Shown piece by piece: positions 38,132-46,912 of a stretch of 64,000 bases of DNA. The first letter of the stretch is position 1; each line of letters opens with the position of its first letter. The stretch spans positions 1,488,001 through 1,552,000 of the forward strand of contig JBAOHZ010000009.1 of the NCBI GenBank assembly GCA_037045225.1, in the 5' to 3' direction. This DNA comes from Nitrospira sp. Lineage in GTDB: Bacteria > Nitrospirota > Nitrospiria > Nitrospirales > Nitrospiraceae. The translations under genes and the position numbers were made by a program. The notes below the pieces were generated by a model, which saw only the letters and a program-made list of their open reading frames with translations, made no database searches and was not told where the DNA came from.

Positions 38132-39511
38132 CTACGCGTCTGAGTGTGGTTTGCCTTCGATCTCAGCGAGTTTCCGGTACAGGGTCTTTCGATCGATACC
38201 CAGGACATGTGCGGCCTGATACTTATTGCCGCCCGTCTTTTCCAAAATTTTCACGATGTACTCTTTCTCCACCTCGTGCAGCGGCAGGGTGTGCTCCGCG
38301 GCTTCATCGAGAATCCGGCGATCGCCGCGCGAACCTTGCACCTGCACCGGCAAATCGTCTGCACCGATCACGTCCCCGTGGCTCAGGGTCACGGCCCGCT
38401 CTATCACGTTCTCCAACTCCCGCACATTCCCCGGCCAGGCATAATCGGCCAACATGGCGAGCGCGGATTCGCTGAGTCCCTTGACCTGCTTGCCTCTGCT
38501 GCCGGCGCACTTCTTCAAAAACGCATCCACCAGGATCGGAATATCCTCCCGACGTTCCCGTAGCGGCGGAAGCCGCAACTCAATGACATTGAGTCGGTAG
38601 TAGAAGTCTTCACGGAACCGCTTGTGCTTCACTTCCTCGGCGAGGTTCAAGTTCGTGGCGGCGATGATGCGCACGTCCACAGGAATGGATTTGGTCGCCC
38701 CCACGCGGCGGATCTCTCGTTCCTGAATCGCGCGCAGGAGTTTGGCCTGAAGCATGAGCGGCAGTTCACTGATTTCATCCAGAAACAACGTGCCCTTCTG
38801 AGCCTCTTCAAAGAGCCCGCGCTTGTCCATCTTGGCATCTGTAAACGAACCGCGCATGTGCCCGAAGAGTTCGCTTTCCAGCAGCTGTTCTGGGATGGCC
38901 GCGCAGTTGACCGGGACAAACGGAGCATCCCGCCGGTCGCTATTGTAATGAATGGCCTTGGCGACCAGTTCTTTTCCCGTCCCGCTCTCGCCGGTGATCA
39001 ACACGTTGGTCGGGCTGTCGGCCACGCGTCGAATGAGATCAAAGACCGCTTGCATCGGCTTGCTCTTGCCGAGAATCTGATGGAAGCTGTACTCCTTGTG
39101 GACCTCTTTTCGTAGGCGGCTAACTTCCCGTCGGAGTGCTGCCTCCCGAATCGCGCGCTCGACCACCCGCACCAGTTCCTCGGTTTTCACCGGTTTGGTC
39201 AGATAGTCGCTGGCGCCATGCCGCATCGCCTCCACCGCCGTTTCCACAGATCCAAAGGCCGTCATCAAGATCACGCCGATATCGGAATACCGATGTTTCA
39301 CTTCCGCCAGCAGCTCGGTGCCCAGCATGCCTTTCATCCGGAGATCGGTGAGGACCACGGCATAATCTTCCTCGCTCAGCTGCTGAAGCGCCTCGTCGCC
39401 GCTCCCGACCCCTGTGCACTGATGCCCACGGCCCTGCAAGACATCGCACAGCAGGCTGCGCATCTCCGCATCATCGTCGACCACCAATACCGCGCCCCAT
39501 TCTTCAGTCAT
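38132..39511 (-). CDS. NtrC-family sigma-54 response regulator
   Basis: A 459-residue regulator. Receiver (about 8-120) with D-D-D-A-E, V-V-L-T-D-L-R-M-K and T-K-P-V; AAA+ domain (about 145-375) with Walker A G-E-S-G-T-G-K-E and Walker B L-F-L-D-E-I; Fis-type helix-turn-helix at the C-terminus (K-Y-Q-A-A-H-V-L-G-I-D-R-K-T-L-Y-R-K-L). The sigma-54 contact loop reads G-S-F-T-D-A instead of G-A-F-T-G-A, a variation found in some functional activators. GAGGG lies eight bases before ATG. It is first in the operon with the PAS kinase. Confidence 0.93.
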   Translation of the reverse strand: MTEEWGAVLVVDDDAEMRSLLCDVLQGRGHQCTGVGSGDEALQQLSEEDYAVVLTDLRMKGMLGTELLAEVKHRYSDIGVILMTAFGSVETAVEAMRHGASDYLTKPVKTEELVRVVERAIREAALRREVSRLRKEVHKEYSFHQILGKSKPMQAVFDLIRRVADSPTNVLITGESGTGKELVAKAIHYNSDRRDAPFVPVNCAAIPEQLLESELFGHMRGSFTDAKMDKRGLFEEAQKGTLFLDEISELPLMLQAKLLRAIQEREIRRVGATKSIPVDVRIIAATNLNLAEEVKHKRFREDFYYRLNVIELRLPPLRERREDIPILVDAFLKKCAGSRGKQVKGLSESALAMLADYAWPGNVRELENVIERAVTLSHGDVIGADDLPVQVQGSRGDRRILDEAAEHTLPLHEVEKEYIVKILEKTGGNKYQAAHVLGIDRKTLYRKLAEIEGKPHSDA

Positions 39512-39967
39512 ACGGGTCCCTCACTTGATCCCTCAGCGGACCGGCCTGCAGCGAGCACGGGCACAGACTAATCGGCTTTCTCCCGGGCGGTCAAGGGGCG
39601 TCGTGCCGCAGGCCTGTATGGACGACTGTCGCCAATTGCCCCATCTTCCCTCGCAGACCAGCGCTCCCGCGCTACACCCACGAGGCCAACACGCCACGTC
39701 ATCGAGCTGTAAACCCACCCCGCAACGGCATTTCTCTTGCGTCTTCCCTGACGAGGCAGGAGGTCATTTATGGCAGCAGATCACCCGGCACAGGGCCCGC
39801 GGCAGACCACCCACCCGACACCGGCCGTACTGGCTCCCATTCCGGTGGTGCAAGGTCAAGGCCATGATCGGGCACCTGCCATAAGCGGGGCGAGAGCCCT
39901 TCCTCCGCGAAGAGCCTATGGCTGATAGCGAATGGCCATGACATGAATGGATGCTTGGCACGGGGCA
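39512..39967. other. intergenic region upstream of two-component operon
   Basis: About 570 bases lie between the regulator start and the lipA stop. Open frames have no protein-like composition. It contains a short repeat at 39917-39935 and then the 121-bp palindromic repeat. I see no clear promoter. Confidence 0.4.
39917..39935. repeat. short interspersed repeat (TATGGCTGATAGCGAATGG)
   Basis: It matches 17744-17762 at 17 of 19 positions and shares CTGATAGC and TATGGC cores with 35387-35409. Confidence 0.55.
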
Positions 39968-40088
39968 GGACGTTCACCATGGTCGCCCGGCTAGGCCGGA
40001 GCGAGGGAAAGGGCAAGACGTCCATGTGAGCCGCGGGTTGAGATCTAGAAAGACGCAAGAACGACGTCGGGGGCCATTCTCAGTATCC
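39968..40088. repeat. 121-bp imperfect palindromic repeat, copy 2
   Basis: A degenerate relative of 9172-9289. The first 15 bases agree at 13 positions and the last 37 at 29. The internal hairpin is less well kept. It runs over the lipA stop codon, just as copy 1 abuts the mlaE stop, and has the same orientation relative to the gene. Confidence 0.7.
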
Positions 40089-40988
40089 GGCAACCTGCTG
40101 TTCCGCGTGGTAGGAACTGCGGACTAACGGCCCCGATTCGACGTGACGAAACCCGAGGGCGAGGCCTTCCGCTTTCAAGGCGGCGAATTCGTCCGGGTGG
40201 TAGAAGCGGGCTACGGGAAGATGTTCTTTGGTAGGTTGCAGATATTGACCGATGGTCATGATGTCGCAGTCGACCGCGCGCAGGTCGCGCATCACATCGC
40301 GAGCCTCCTCCGTCGTTTCGCCCATACCGACGATCAATCCCGACTTCGTCGTCATCCCCATCTGTTTCGCCCGGCCCAGCAGCTCGATCGACCGCTGATA
40401 TTTCCCCTGCGGCCGGATCGATGGGAACAAGCGCCGCACCGTTTCGATGTTGTGATTCAAAATGTCCGGTTTCTCTGCGGCGACCAGGGCCAGCGCGGCT
40501 GCATTGCCTTCAAAATCCGGAATAAGCACCTCAATGGTGCAACTGGGAATCAACCGCCGGATATGCTGAATCGTCTCGGCAAAGACCGACGCGCCGCCGT
40601 CGTCCAATTCATCGCGGTTCACCGACGTAATCACGGCGTGTCTCAAGTTGAGAGCCTGGACGGCCTCCGCGACCCGTAACGGCTCCTCGCCATCGACCTC
40701 ATGCGGCCGACCGGTGGCAACCGAGCAGTAGTGGCATCTCCGCGTGCAGATATCGCCGAGAATCAAAAAGGTCGCCGTGCGGGCGTTCCAGCATTCCCAC
40801 ATGTTCGGACAACGGGCCTCTTCACAAATCGTGTGCAGGTTGAGCCGATCCATGGTTGTGCGAATATCGTGATAATCCGGGCCGGTCTGAAGCTTTACCT
40901 TGAACCAAGGCGGTAGGCGGCGAGGGTGAGACGCTGATGGCTGGGTCCCGTCAACCGTCGGCCTGGGATCGATGTGTATGACGCTCAT
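40080..40988 (-). CDS. lipA: lipoyl synthase
   Basis: A 302-residue radical SAM enzyme that inserts two sulfurs into octanoyl groups on lipoyl domains. Both iron-sulfur clusters are visible: C-E-E-A-R-C-P-N-M-W-E-C (auxiliary cluster) and C-T-R-R-C-H-Y-C (radical SAM CxxxCxxC). The conserved C-terminal R-S-S-Y-H-A is present. The upstream extension is rejected because ATG at 40988 overlaps the E2 stop as ATGA. It is the last gene of the pyruvate dehydrogenase operon and lipoylates the E2 encoded next to it. Confidence 0.97.
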   Translation of the reverse strand: MSVIHIDPRPTVDGTQPSASHPRRLPPWFKVKLQTGPDYHDIRTTMDRLNLHTICEEARCPNMWECWNARTATFLILGDICTRRCHYCSVATGRPHEVDGEEPLRVAEAVQALNLRHAVITSVNRDELDDGGASVFAETIQHIRRLIPSCTIEVLIPDFEGNAAALALVAAEKPDILNHNIETVRRLFPSIRPQGKYQRSIELLGRAKQMGMTTKSGLIVGMGETTEEARDVMRDLRAVDCDIMTIGQYLQPTKEHLPVARFYHPDEFAALKAEGLALGFRHVESGPLVRSSYHAEQQVAGY

Positions 40989-42187
40989 GGTTCCACCACC
41001 GGCGCCACCAGTTCCTGCGGATGCTCCAGCACACGTTTGAACTCCTTCAGGAACTGCGCACCCATCAAGCCATCGAGCGCCCGGTGATCGCACGACAAGG
41101 TGACCTTCATGCGCCGCCCGACGGTCACGGTCCCTTTGGTCACGACCGGCACATCCCGAATCGCCCCCACGGCGATCGCCGCGGCCTGCGGCGGCATGAG
41201 CAGCGCGATAAAGGTATCCACGTCGAACATCCCCAGGTTGGAGATGGCAAAGGTCGCCCCTGTATATTCCTGCGGCTGCAAGCGCTTTTGCCTGGCCCGA
41301 TCGATCAACGTTTTGGTCTCCGCAGAAATCTCGGCCAGCGTTTTTGCGCCGCAGTCTCGAATCACCGGCGTGATCAGACCGTCTTCCATGCCGACCGCGA
41401 CCCCGATATCAATCTGTTCGTACCGTCTGATCGCGTCACCGGCAAAGGAAACGTTGATCTCCGGGTGCCGACGCAACGCCAGCGCCGATGCCTTGATGAG
41501 CAGATCGGTAATGGACGGATGGGTCTGACGGCTCTGTTTGAATTGGCCGCGAACCTGCTCCGCCTGCTCCATGTCGATTTCGACGGTCAGATAAAAATGG
41601 GGAACCGGCGCCTTGCTCTGCACCGTCGCCCTTGCGATGGCTTTTCGCATCTGGCTCAAGGGCTGATCGGTACCGGCAGGCAATGCCTGCGCGGGTAGAG
41701 CCGAGGCCTGGATCACATCTTCTTCAATAATTCGCCCGCCCGGGCCGGTGCCGGTGAGGGTAGTGAGATCGATACCCCGTTCAGATGCCAGCGCCTTGGC
41801 CCGCGGCGAAGCAAATGGGCGCGCGCCATCCGGACGAGCCGCTGTAGCTGGGGCAGAGACCGCTCCTGGCGCGGCACCGGTCTTCGCACCATTGCCGATC
41901 GATGGCGCGGCCGTCACGCCGTCGGACAAGGCCGAGGTAATGTCTTCATCCGCCTCGGCGATGACCGCGATCAACGTGCCGGACTGCACCGTTTCACCGT
42001 CTCGCACGAGAATCTTGCGCAGGATACCGGGGGCAAACGCTTCCAGATCCATGACCGCCTTATCGGTTTCGATCTCGGCGATCACTTCGCCCGCATGCAC
42101 CGGCTCACCTTCGCGCTTCTTCCAGGCCAGCAACACACCCTCTTCCATCGTATCCGTCAATTTGGGCATGACCACACGACTAGCCAT
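40985..42187 (-). CDS. pdhC: pyruvate dehydrogenase E2 (dihydrolipoyl acetyltransferase)
   Basis: A 400-residue E2. One lipoyl domain (about 1-80, lysine in E-T-D-K-A-V), an Ala/Pro-rich linker, a peripheral subunit-binding domain (about 118-155: S-P-R-A-K-A-L-A-S-E-R-G-I-D-L) and a catalytic domain (about 170-400) with D-H-R-A-L-D-G as the active-site His. GGAGGGG precedes ATG. It lies between E1 beta and lipA. Substrate is most likely pyruvate; related 2-oxo acid or acetoin complexes cannot be excluded from sequence alone. Confidence 0.93.
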   Translation of the reverse strand: MASRVVMPKLTDTMEEGVLLAWKKREGEPVHAGEVIAEIETDKAVMDLEAFAPGILRKILVRDGETVQSGTLIAVIAEADEDITSALSDGVTAAPSIGNGAKTGAAPGAVSAPATAARPDGARPFASPRAKALASERGIDLTTLTGTGPGGRIIEEDVIQASALPAQALPAGTDQPLSQMRKAIARATVQSKAPVPHFYLTVEIDMEQAEQVRGQFKQSRQTHPSITDLLIKASALALRRHPEINVSFAGDAIRRYEQIDIGVAVGMEDGLITPVIRDCGAKTLAEISAETKTLIDRARQKRLQPQEYTGATFAISNLGMFDVDTFIALLMPPQAAAIAVGAIRDVPVVTKGTVTVGRRMKVTLSCDHRALDGLMGAQFLKEFKRVLEHPQELVAPVVEP

Positions 42188-42250
42188 GGATTCCCCTCCA
42201 GGAGGCAGACCATCGTCGAAGTCCGGCGCGGACGATGCGGCGACCGTTTC

Positions 42251-43228
42251 TCATGCTGCACCACAGACTGATTTGACGGCAGCGACCACGCGCGGCACAT
42301 CCGGAATGGCAGCGTCTTCCAGCGGGCGGCTGTAGGGCATCGGCACCTCCTCACCGGTCACACGGACAATGGGGCCATCCAGGTAGTCGAACGCCGCCGT
42401 GTAGATACTGTCGGCAATCTGCGCGCCCAGCCCGCAAAAGCGCCATCCTTCCTCGACGATCACCAGGCGCCCGGTTTTCTTGACCGAGGTCACGATCGTG
42501 TCGAGATCCAAGGGTTTGAGCGTGCGCGGGTCGATCACCTCGACGTTGAGCCCGTCACGACTCAGCTGCTCCGCTGCCTCCAGCGCCACCAGCAACATCT
42601 TGGAGTAGGCCACGAGGGTCACATCGTCCCCCGCCCGCTTGACCTCGGCCTGACCGAGCGGAATCGTGTACTCCCCTTCCGCCACTTCGCCCTTCGTGCC
42701 GTACAACAGTTGTGCCTCAATAAAGATCACGGGATTCTGATCACGGATCGCGCTCTTCAGCAACCCCTTCGCATCCTGAGGTGTCGACGGCGCGACCACC
42801 TTCAAGCCCGGCACGTGACAGAACCAGGCTTCCAGGCTTTGGGAATGTTGCGCCCCCAGTTGATGCGCGGCACTGCCGGGACCGCGGATCACGATGGGAA
42901 CGGACAGTTGACCGCCCGACATATAGCGGATTTTGGCGGCGTTATTCACGATCTGATCCAGCGCCACGATGCCGAAATTCATGGTCATCAGCTCGACGAT
43001 CGGCTGCAATCCCGCCATGGCAGCCCCGATGGCTAAACCGGTAAAGCCCGCTTCGGTGATCGGCGTATCGACCACCCGCTGCGGGCCGAACTCCTCGACG
43101 AACCCCTTGGTCACCTTGAACGCGCCTTGGTAATAGCCCACTTCTTCGCCGATCAAAAAGATGCGCGGATCGCGGCGCATTTCTTCTCGCATGGCCTGGT
43201 TGAGGGCTTCTCGATAGGACAACAGCAT
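42251..43228 (-). CDS. pdhB: pyruvate dehydrogenase E1 component, beta subunit
   Basis: A 325-residue transketolase-like subunit. Family marks include R-D-P-R-I-F-L-I-G-E-E-V-G-Y-Y-Q-G-A-F-K-V near residue 20, the D-T-P-I-T-E-A-G-F-T-G glutamate that activates thiamine diphosphate, and V-I-V-E-E-G-W-R-F-C-G-L-G in the C-terminal domain. It starts 8 bases after the alpha subunit stop, with GGAGG rather far upstream. It pairs with E1 alpha to decarboxylate pyruvate. Confidence 0.94.
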   Translation of the reverse strand: MLLSYREALNQAMREEMRRDPRIFLIGEEVGYYQGAFKVTKGFVEEFGPQRVVDTPITEAGFTGLAIGAAMAGLQPIVELMTMNFGIVALDQIVNNAAKIRYMSGGQLSVPIVIRGPGSAAHQLGAQHSQSLEAWFCHVPGLKVVAPSTPQDAKGLLKSAIRDQNPVIFIEAQLLYGTKGEVAEGEYTIPLGQAEVKRAGDDVTLVAYSKMLLVALEAAEQLSRDGLNVEVIDPRTLKPLDLDTIVTSVKKTGRLVIVEEGWRFCGLGAQIADSIYTAAFDYLDGPIVRVTGEEVPMPYSRPLEDAAIPDVPRVVAAVKSVCGAA

Positions 43229-43236
43229 GGGTAATT

Positions 43237-44214
43237 CTAGTCCTCCGCCATCACATCGTCATGGAGCGTGGCGGGATCGGGAAACGGGCTCTCGTCGGCG
43301 AATTTCACCGCCGCCGCGACGATCTCACCGACCTCCTGCTCAAGCGGTTTGAAGTCGGCTTCCACGCAGAGCGCCTGATCCAGGATCTGCTGTTTCAACA
43401 GCACCAGGGGATCCCGTTTGCGATGTTCCTCGACTTCATCCTTGCTCCGGTAATGGCCGTGCGAAGGATCGGCCATTGAGTGGCCCATGAAGCGATAGGT
43501 CATCGCCTCGATAAAAAACGGCCCCTGCCCGGCACGCACCTGATCCACCACGGTCCGCATCAACGCCCGCATCGCGAGCACATCCATGCCGTCCACACGT
43601 TCGGCCTTGATGCCGTAGGAACGCGCGGCCTCCGCCACGTTCTCGTACAACGCCACCGCCCGATGCACCGGCGTGCCCATCCCGTATCGATTATTTTCAC
43701 AGATGAAGATCACAGGAAGTTTCCACAAGGCCGCCAGATTGAAGGCTTCATGCGCCTGGCCGCTGGGCACCGCGCCTTCCCCGAAGAAACAGACGGTCAC
43801 CAGGTCCTGCTTCTGATATTTCGTCGCGAAGGCCAACCCTGTGGCCAATGGAATGTGCCCGCCGACAATGGCATAGCCGCCCATGAAACGGTGCGCAAGA
43901 TCCACCAGATGCATGGAGCCGCCCTTGCCCTGGCACAATCCGGTCGCTTTCCCGAAGAGTTCAGCCATCACCTTGCCCGGATCAGAGCCGCGAGCCAGAC
44001 AATGTCCGTGGTCGCGATAGGCACTGATCGCATAATCCTCCGGCCGCAGCGCGGCGATCGCCCCGACGGCAATGGCTTCTTCGCCGATATAGAGATGGAG
44101 AAACCCGGCGATCTTGGCGAGCGCATACATCTCCGCCGACTTTTCTTCAAATCGGCGAATCAGCAACATCTGGCGATAGAGCGAGAGGAGATCGTCTCTG
44201 TCCATGTGGGCCAT
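43237..44214 (-). CDS. pdhA: pyruvate dehydrogenase E1 component, alpha subunit
   Basis: A 325-residue thiamine diphosphate enzyme subunit. Recognised by L-I-R-R-F-E-E-K, G-K-G-G-S-M-H, and the cofactor motif that starts F-F-G-E-G-A and ends C-E-N-N. The usual first half of that motif is G-D-G, so the magnesium-binding Asp is replaced by Glu here. The Y-R-F-M-G-H-S-M-A-D-P phosphoryl-loop region is present. ATG at 44214 is chosen; 44205 is possible and neither has a strong binding site. It is the first gene of the operon with pdhB, pdhC and lipA. Confidence 0.93.
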   Translation of the reverse strand: MAHMDRDDLLSLYRQMLLIRRFEEKSAEMYALAKIAGFLHLYIGEEAIAVGAIAALRPEDYAISAYRDHGHCLARGSDPGKVMAELFGKATGLCQGKGGSMHLVDLAHRFMGGYAIVGGHIPLATGLAFATKYQKQDLVTVCFFGEGAVPSGQAHEAFNLAALWKLPVIFICENNRYGMGTPVHRAVALYENVAEAARSYGIKAERVDGMDVLAMRALMRTVVDQVRAGQGPFFIEAMTYRFMGHSMADPSHGHYRSKDEVEEHRKRDPLVLLKQQILDQALCVEADFKPLEQEVGEIVAAAVKFADESPFPDPATLHDDVMAED

Positions 44215-44321
44215 TATGCATGGCAAGACAGGTGGGCTCAACCCCGAAGTTCGCGGAGGTCTGAGCTGAGAAGAATGTGAGGGAGAACACGGCGGGGAAA
44301 TACAGGTGAGGGGCCAGTCGA

Positions 44322-44352
44322 CTCCGGTGCGGGCGCGATGCCTGCACCGGAG
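44322..44352 (-). terminator. terminator hairpin of the 44.4-kb exported protein gene
   Basis: A 13-bp stem with one G-T pair (CTCCGGTGC 44322-44330 extended inward, GCACCGGAG 44344-44352) and a 5-base loop, 11 bases past the stop. Confidence 0.65.
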
Positions 44353-44362
44353 CGATAGAAGT

Positions 44363-45037
44363 TTACTTCACCTTGGAAAAGTCGGCATCGAACTGCATGG
44401 TCTGACCGTCCTGCAAGGTCACGATCACCGTCGTCTTGGCATTCGGGTCAAACGACTCGTATCCAAATCGGGCCGTAAACCGCGACCGGTACGCCGGGCC
44501 TGCGACCTCGTTTTTTCTGCCCCGATCGGCCGGACTGATATCCACCGGCCGGATATTCTTTCCCTTTTGCTGAAATACGATGTCGGCCTTCTCTGCGAAG
44601 TATTCATCGTCGCCGCAGAGCTGTACTTCCACTTCCATGTTCGGCATGTCCACGACTTTCTGGATGAATTCCTCGGGCATGCGGACGTCTTTCTTCTGCT
44701 TCTTCGATTCCGCCGCTTCCTGCCGACCGAACGCCTCCAGCCGATACCGCTTGGTGCGCAGGATGGCACTCGCGCCGCATTGATCTTTCTCGGGATCCGC
44801 TCCCACCCGCGTAACCATCGAGGCCTGCTGCAAGACCTTCTTCACATCTTCCGGTGAATTCGCTTTTTCCATCGGCGCCCGCCCGGCTTCCAGGGCTTTT
44901 TTCGCCTCTTCGGGGGACAACTTGATGTCGATCGCCCACACTGGCCCGCCGACCGCCCACACCATCGCTCCAACAACCAGCCCGATCATCCCGTGGGACC
45001 GCCAACGCCGACTGACACTGTCATGATTAGCGCACAT
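44363..45037 (-). CDS. exported protein of unknown function
   Basis: A 224-residue protein with N-terminal signal (basic start, hydrophobic stretch about 17-34, cleavage near V-W-A). The mature part begins I-D-I-K-L-S-P-E-E-A-K-K-A-L with charged helices, has two cysteines (D-Q-C-G-A and Q-L-C-G-D) that could form a disulfide, and ends in beta-rich sequence. I recognise no family. AGGGAGG lies 5 bases before ATG. It has its own terminator and is upstream of, but separate from, pdhA. Confidence 0.75.
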   Translation of the reverse strand: MCANHDSVSRRWRSHGMIGLVVGAMVWAVGGPVWAIDIKLSPEEAKKALEAGRAPMEKANSPEDVKKVLQQASMVTRVGADPEKDQCGASAILRTKRYRLEAFGRQEAAESKKQKKDVRMPEEFIQKVVDMPNMEVEVQLCGDDEYFAEKADIVFQQKGKNIRPVDISPADRGRKNEVAGPAYRSRFTARFGYESFDPNAKTTVIVTLQDGQTMQFDADFSKVK

Positions 45038-45385
45038 GAGTACCTCCCTGACGAGTCACTGAACAAGGGCGCATTGTAAAAGGATTGCGAAGGCTACTTC
45101 AAGGAGAAAGCCCACGATGCGCAAGCCTGTCCTGGCGTTACGCGGTTGAACGTGATCGACAACGCTGTCCGTGACGCAGACAACTATCAGGACATGAAGG
45201 ACATTCAACGCACCCAGCGAGCAGCGGCTGCGGAAGCCCTCCAGCAACACCAACGTTGCGCGCTGTGTACAAGAGGCTGGACGGATGAAAGGTCCGAGGT
45301 GTTGGCTTTCCTCCCTCTTGATCAACCTTCTCGATTTTCCTAAGCTATATTCGCGGATATTCCACCGGAGAAGGAGGAACTATCT
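45038..45385. other. intergenic region, divergent promoters expected
   Basis: Between the leftward exported-protein gene and the rightward 67-residue gene. Frames here are not protein-like. The AT-rich stretch near 45330-45360 may hold the promoter of the small gene, but no good -35/-10 pair is evident. Confidence 0.35.
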
Positions 45386-45589
45386 ATGAAGCTGGATTTA
45401 ACGCTCGAAGAGGCCCGTGTGCTCGATGTTGCCGTTGAATACATCAAGCGGCACAGGGAGATAGCCACCAAGATCTACGCGGGGTACGAGGATGAGATTA
45501 AAACGATCAATGCGGTTGGCGGAACCATCCGCGCCGCCTACTTGAATGGAAAGAGAGAGTTGACGGAAAAGTGTGCCCCTCGCACCTGA
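45386..45589 (+). CDS. small helical protein of unknown function
   Basis: A 67-residue protein with a strong ribosome binding site (AAGGAGGAA, 6 bases before ATG), which supports real translation. It is mostly predicted helix (L-E-E-A-R-V-L-D-V-A-V-E-Y-I-K-R-H), rich in Glu and Lys, with one Cys near the C-terminus (E-K-C-A-P-R-T). It has no signal peptide or membrane segment and I recognise no family. Confidence 0.65.
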   Translation: MKLDLTLEEARVLDVAVEYIKRHREIATKIYAGYEDEIKTINAVGGTIRAAYLNGKRELTEKCAPRT

Positions 45590-45674
45590 GCATTCTTCGT
45601 CCCTCTGCCTGCACGTGCGCGTGACGCGTGATGTGACGCGCGGGCGCTCGTGTCATTCTGTGCGCGTGTAGGCG

Positions 45675-45703
45675 ACCCCTCAGCTTCTCTTTGCGCGAGG
45701 GGT
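45675..45703. terminator. hairpin between convergent small genes
   Basis: ACCCCTC (45675-45681) pairs with GAGGGGT (45697-45703) across a 15-base loop, between two convergent genes. It could act in both directions; evidence is modest. Confidence 0.35.
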
Positions 45704-45814
45704 ATGGGGGAAACGCGAGCTCCGCCCAATGCGTGTGCCCTCACAGATTGTTCTCCAAACGTATGTGCTTTCAAAAGAAGGCACCGAGGGGCTAACAGAG
45801 CGACACCCTGCCAT

Positions 45815-46093
45815 CTATTCTCCATGGGCCACCACGCACTCTTTGCCTACCCCCTGAAATGTGTTCGTTCGATATTCGGCGCTCCGTAGTTTGGTGATGC
45901 CGCCCACGCGTATGGCTTGGGCAAGAGTCACATCAGGGCTGGGACCACCAAGTCCGAAGATGATGGTGGTGCAGTCCTGACCTTGTTTCGCATCGGAGAT
46001 AGAGGCATTGGGGTACGCCACCGGTATCGTATGGGACAAACAGCCAGGGAGAACTAGGAACGCTGCACCGATCAGCACTGCTCGTCCATTCAT
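45815..46093 (-). CDS. TRL-like family lipoprotein
   Basis: A 92-residue lipoprotein with lipobox V-L-P-G-C at residue 18. The mature part has G-Q-D-C-T-T-I-I-F-G-L, A-I-R-V-G-G-I-T-K-L and the ending G-K-E-C-V-V-A-H-G, fitting the small TRL-like lipoprotein family of unknown function. GGAG lies 8 bases before ATG. The two mature cysteines may form a disulfide. Confidence 0.75.
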   Translation of the reverse strand: MNGRAVLIGAAFLVLPGCLSHTIPVAYPNASISDAKQGQDCTTIIFGLGGPSPDVTLAQAIRVGGITKLRSAEYRTNTFQGVGKECVVAHGE

Positions 46094-46274
46094 AATGGCA
46101 CTCCTTTAGATGATTTGTGGCCAGCGGAACTCGTCGCAGATGCCCGATCTTATCATGTCGCCACTGTTGGAGGGGTGAGCGGGGGCGCCCATCGCAAGCG
46201 GACTAAGGCAAACCAGGCCACCGAGACGAGCGGCCTGCACCGGCTGCAGGAGAAGTCTTCGTGAATACTACGGG

Positions 46275-46907
46275 CTAGGAATTGAACCGAGCCCAGTTGG
46301 GGTAGGGCTTGCGAGCATAGAGTTGATTGATATCGATCGGACAGGCCATGCCACGTCGGGACAGCATCTCAGCGACTATCCGAAGCGGGAAGCCTACCGC
46401 CGCCGTATAATCGCCCTCAATCCGCTCAATCAGCTCAGCACCTCCGCCCTGAATAGAATAAGCGCCGGCCTTGCCCAGACTATCCTCAGTCCGTAGGTAG
46501 GCGGCCAACGCCTCTTCATTCAAGGGTTTCATCGTGACCAGCACCGTAGCGGTCTGAACCTCGCACGATTCCGTCTCAGAGCCTACCAGCGCAACGGCCG
46601 TGAAAATCTTGTGTCGCTGTCCGGCCATACGCCGGAGCATGGAGGCAGCATCGGCTAGATCGACCGGCTTCCCCAACACGTCCGATCCAAGGCTGATCAG
46701 GGTGTCACTGCCGAGAATGAGCGCAGCGGGACAGTGCTTCACGCAGGATCGGGCCTTGCCCGTGGCAAATTCGATCACCTGCTGCTCGGCAGACACATTC
46801 GGCATCACCCGCTCGACAAACGGCGGGGCAACAACGTCGAAGGGCAATCCCAGGAGCGTCAACAATTCCTGCCGTCTCGGCGAGGTGGAGGCGAGAATCA
46901 ATCGCAT
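46275..46907 (-). CDS. maf: Maf-like nucleotide pyrophosphatase
   Basis: A 210-residue protein with the family start L-I-L-A-S-T-S-P-R-R-Q-E-L-L and further motifs G-S-D-T-L-I-S-L and S-I-Q-G-G-G-A. The longer frame upstream is rejected because ATG at 46907 lies 5 bases after the dus stop and begins the family motif. Maf proteins hydrolyse modified or canonical nucleotides such as dTTP and UTP. It is the last gene of a coupled operon with dus and a DUF692-like fusion. Confidence 0.92.
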   Translation of the reverse strand: MRLILASTSPRRQELLTLLGLPFDVVAPPFVERVMPNVSAEQQVIEFATGKARSCVKHCPAALILGSDTLISLGSDVLGKPVDLADAASMLRRMAGQRHKIFTAVALVGSETESCEVQTATVLVTMKPLNEEALAAYLRTEDSLGKAGAYSIQGGGAELIERIEGDYTAAVGFPLRIVAEMLSRRGMACPIDINQLYARKPYPNWARFNS

Positions 46908-46912
46908 GGGGA

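Noticed and set aside
45146..45343. Small plus-strand frame upstream of the 67-residue gene
   Set aside because: No ribosome binding site and atypical composition.
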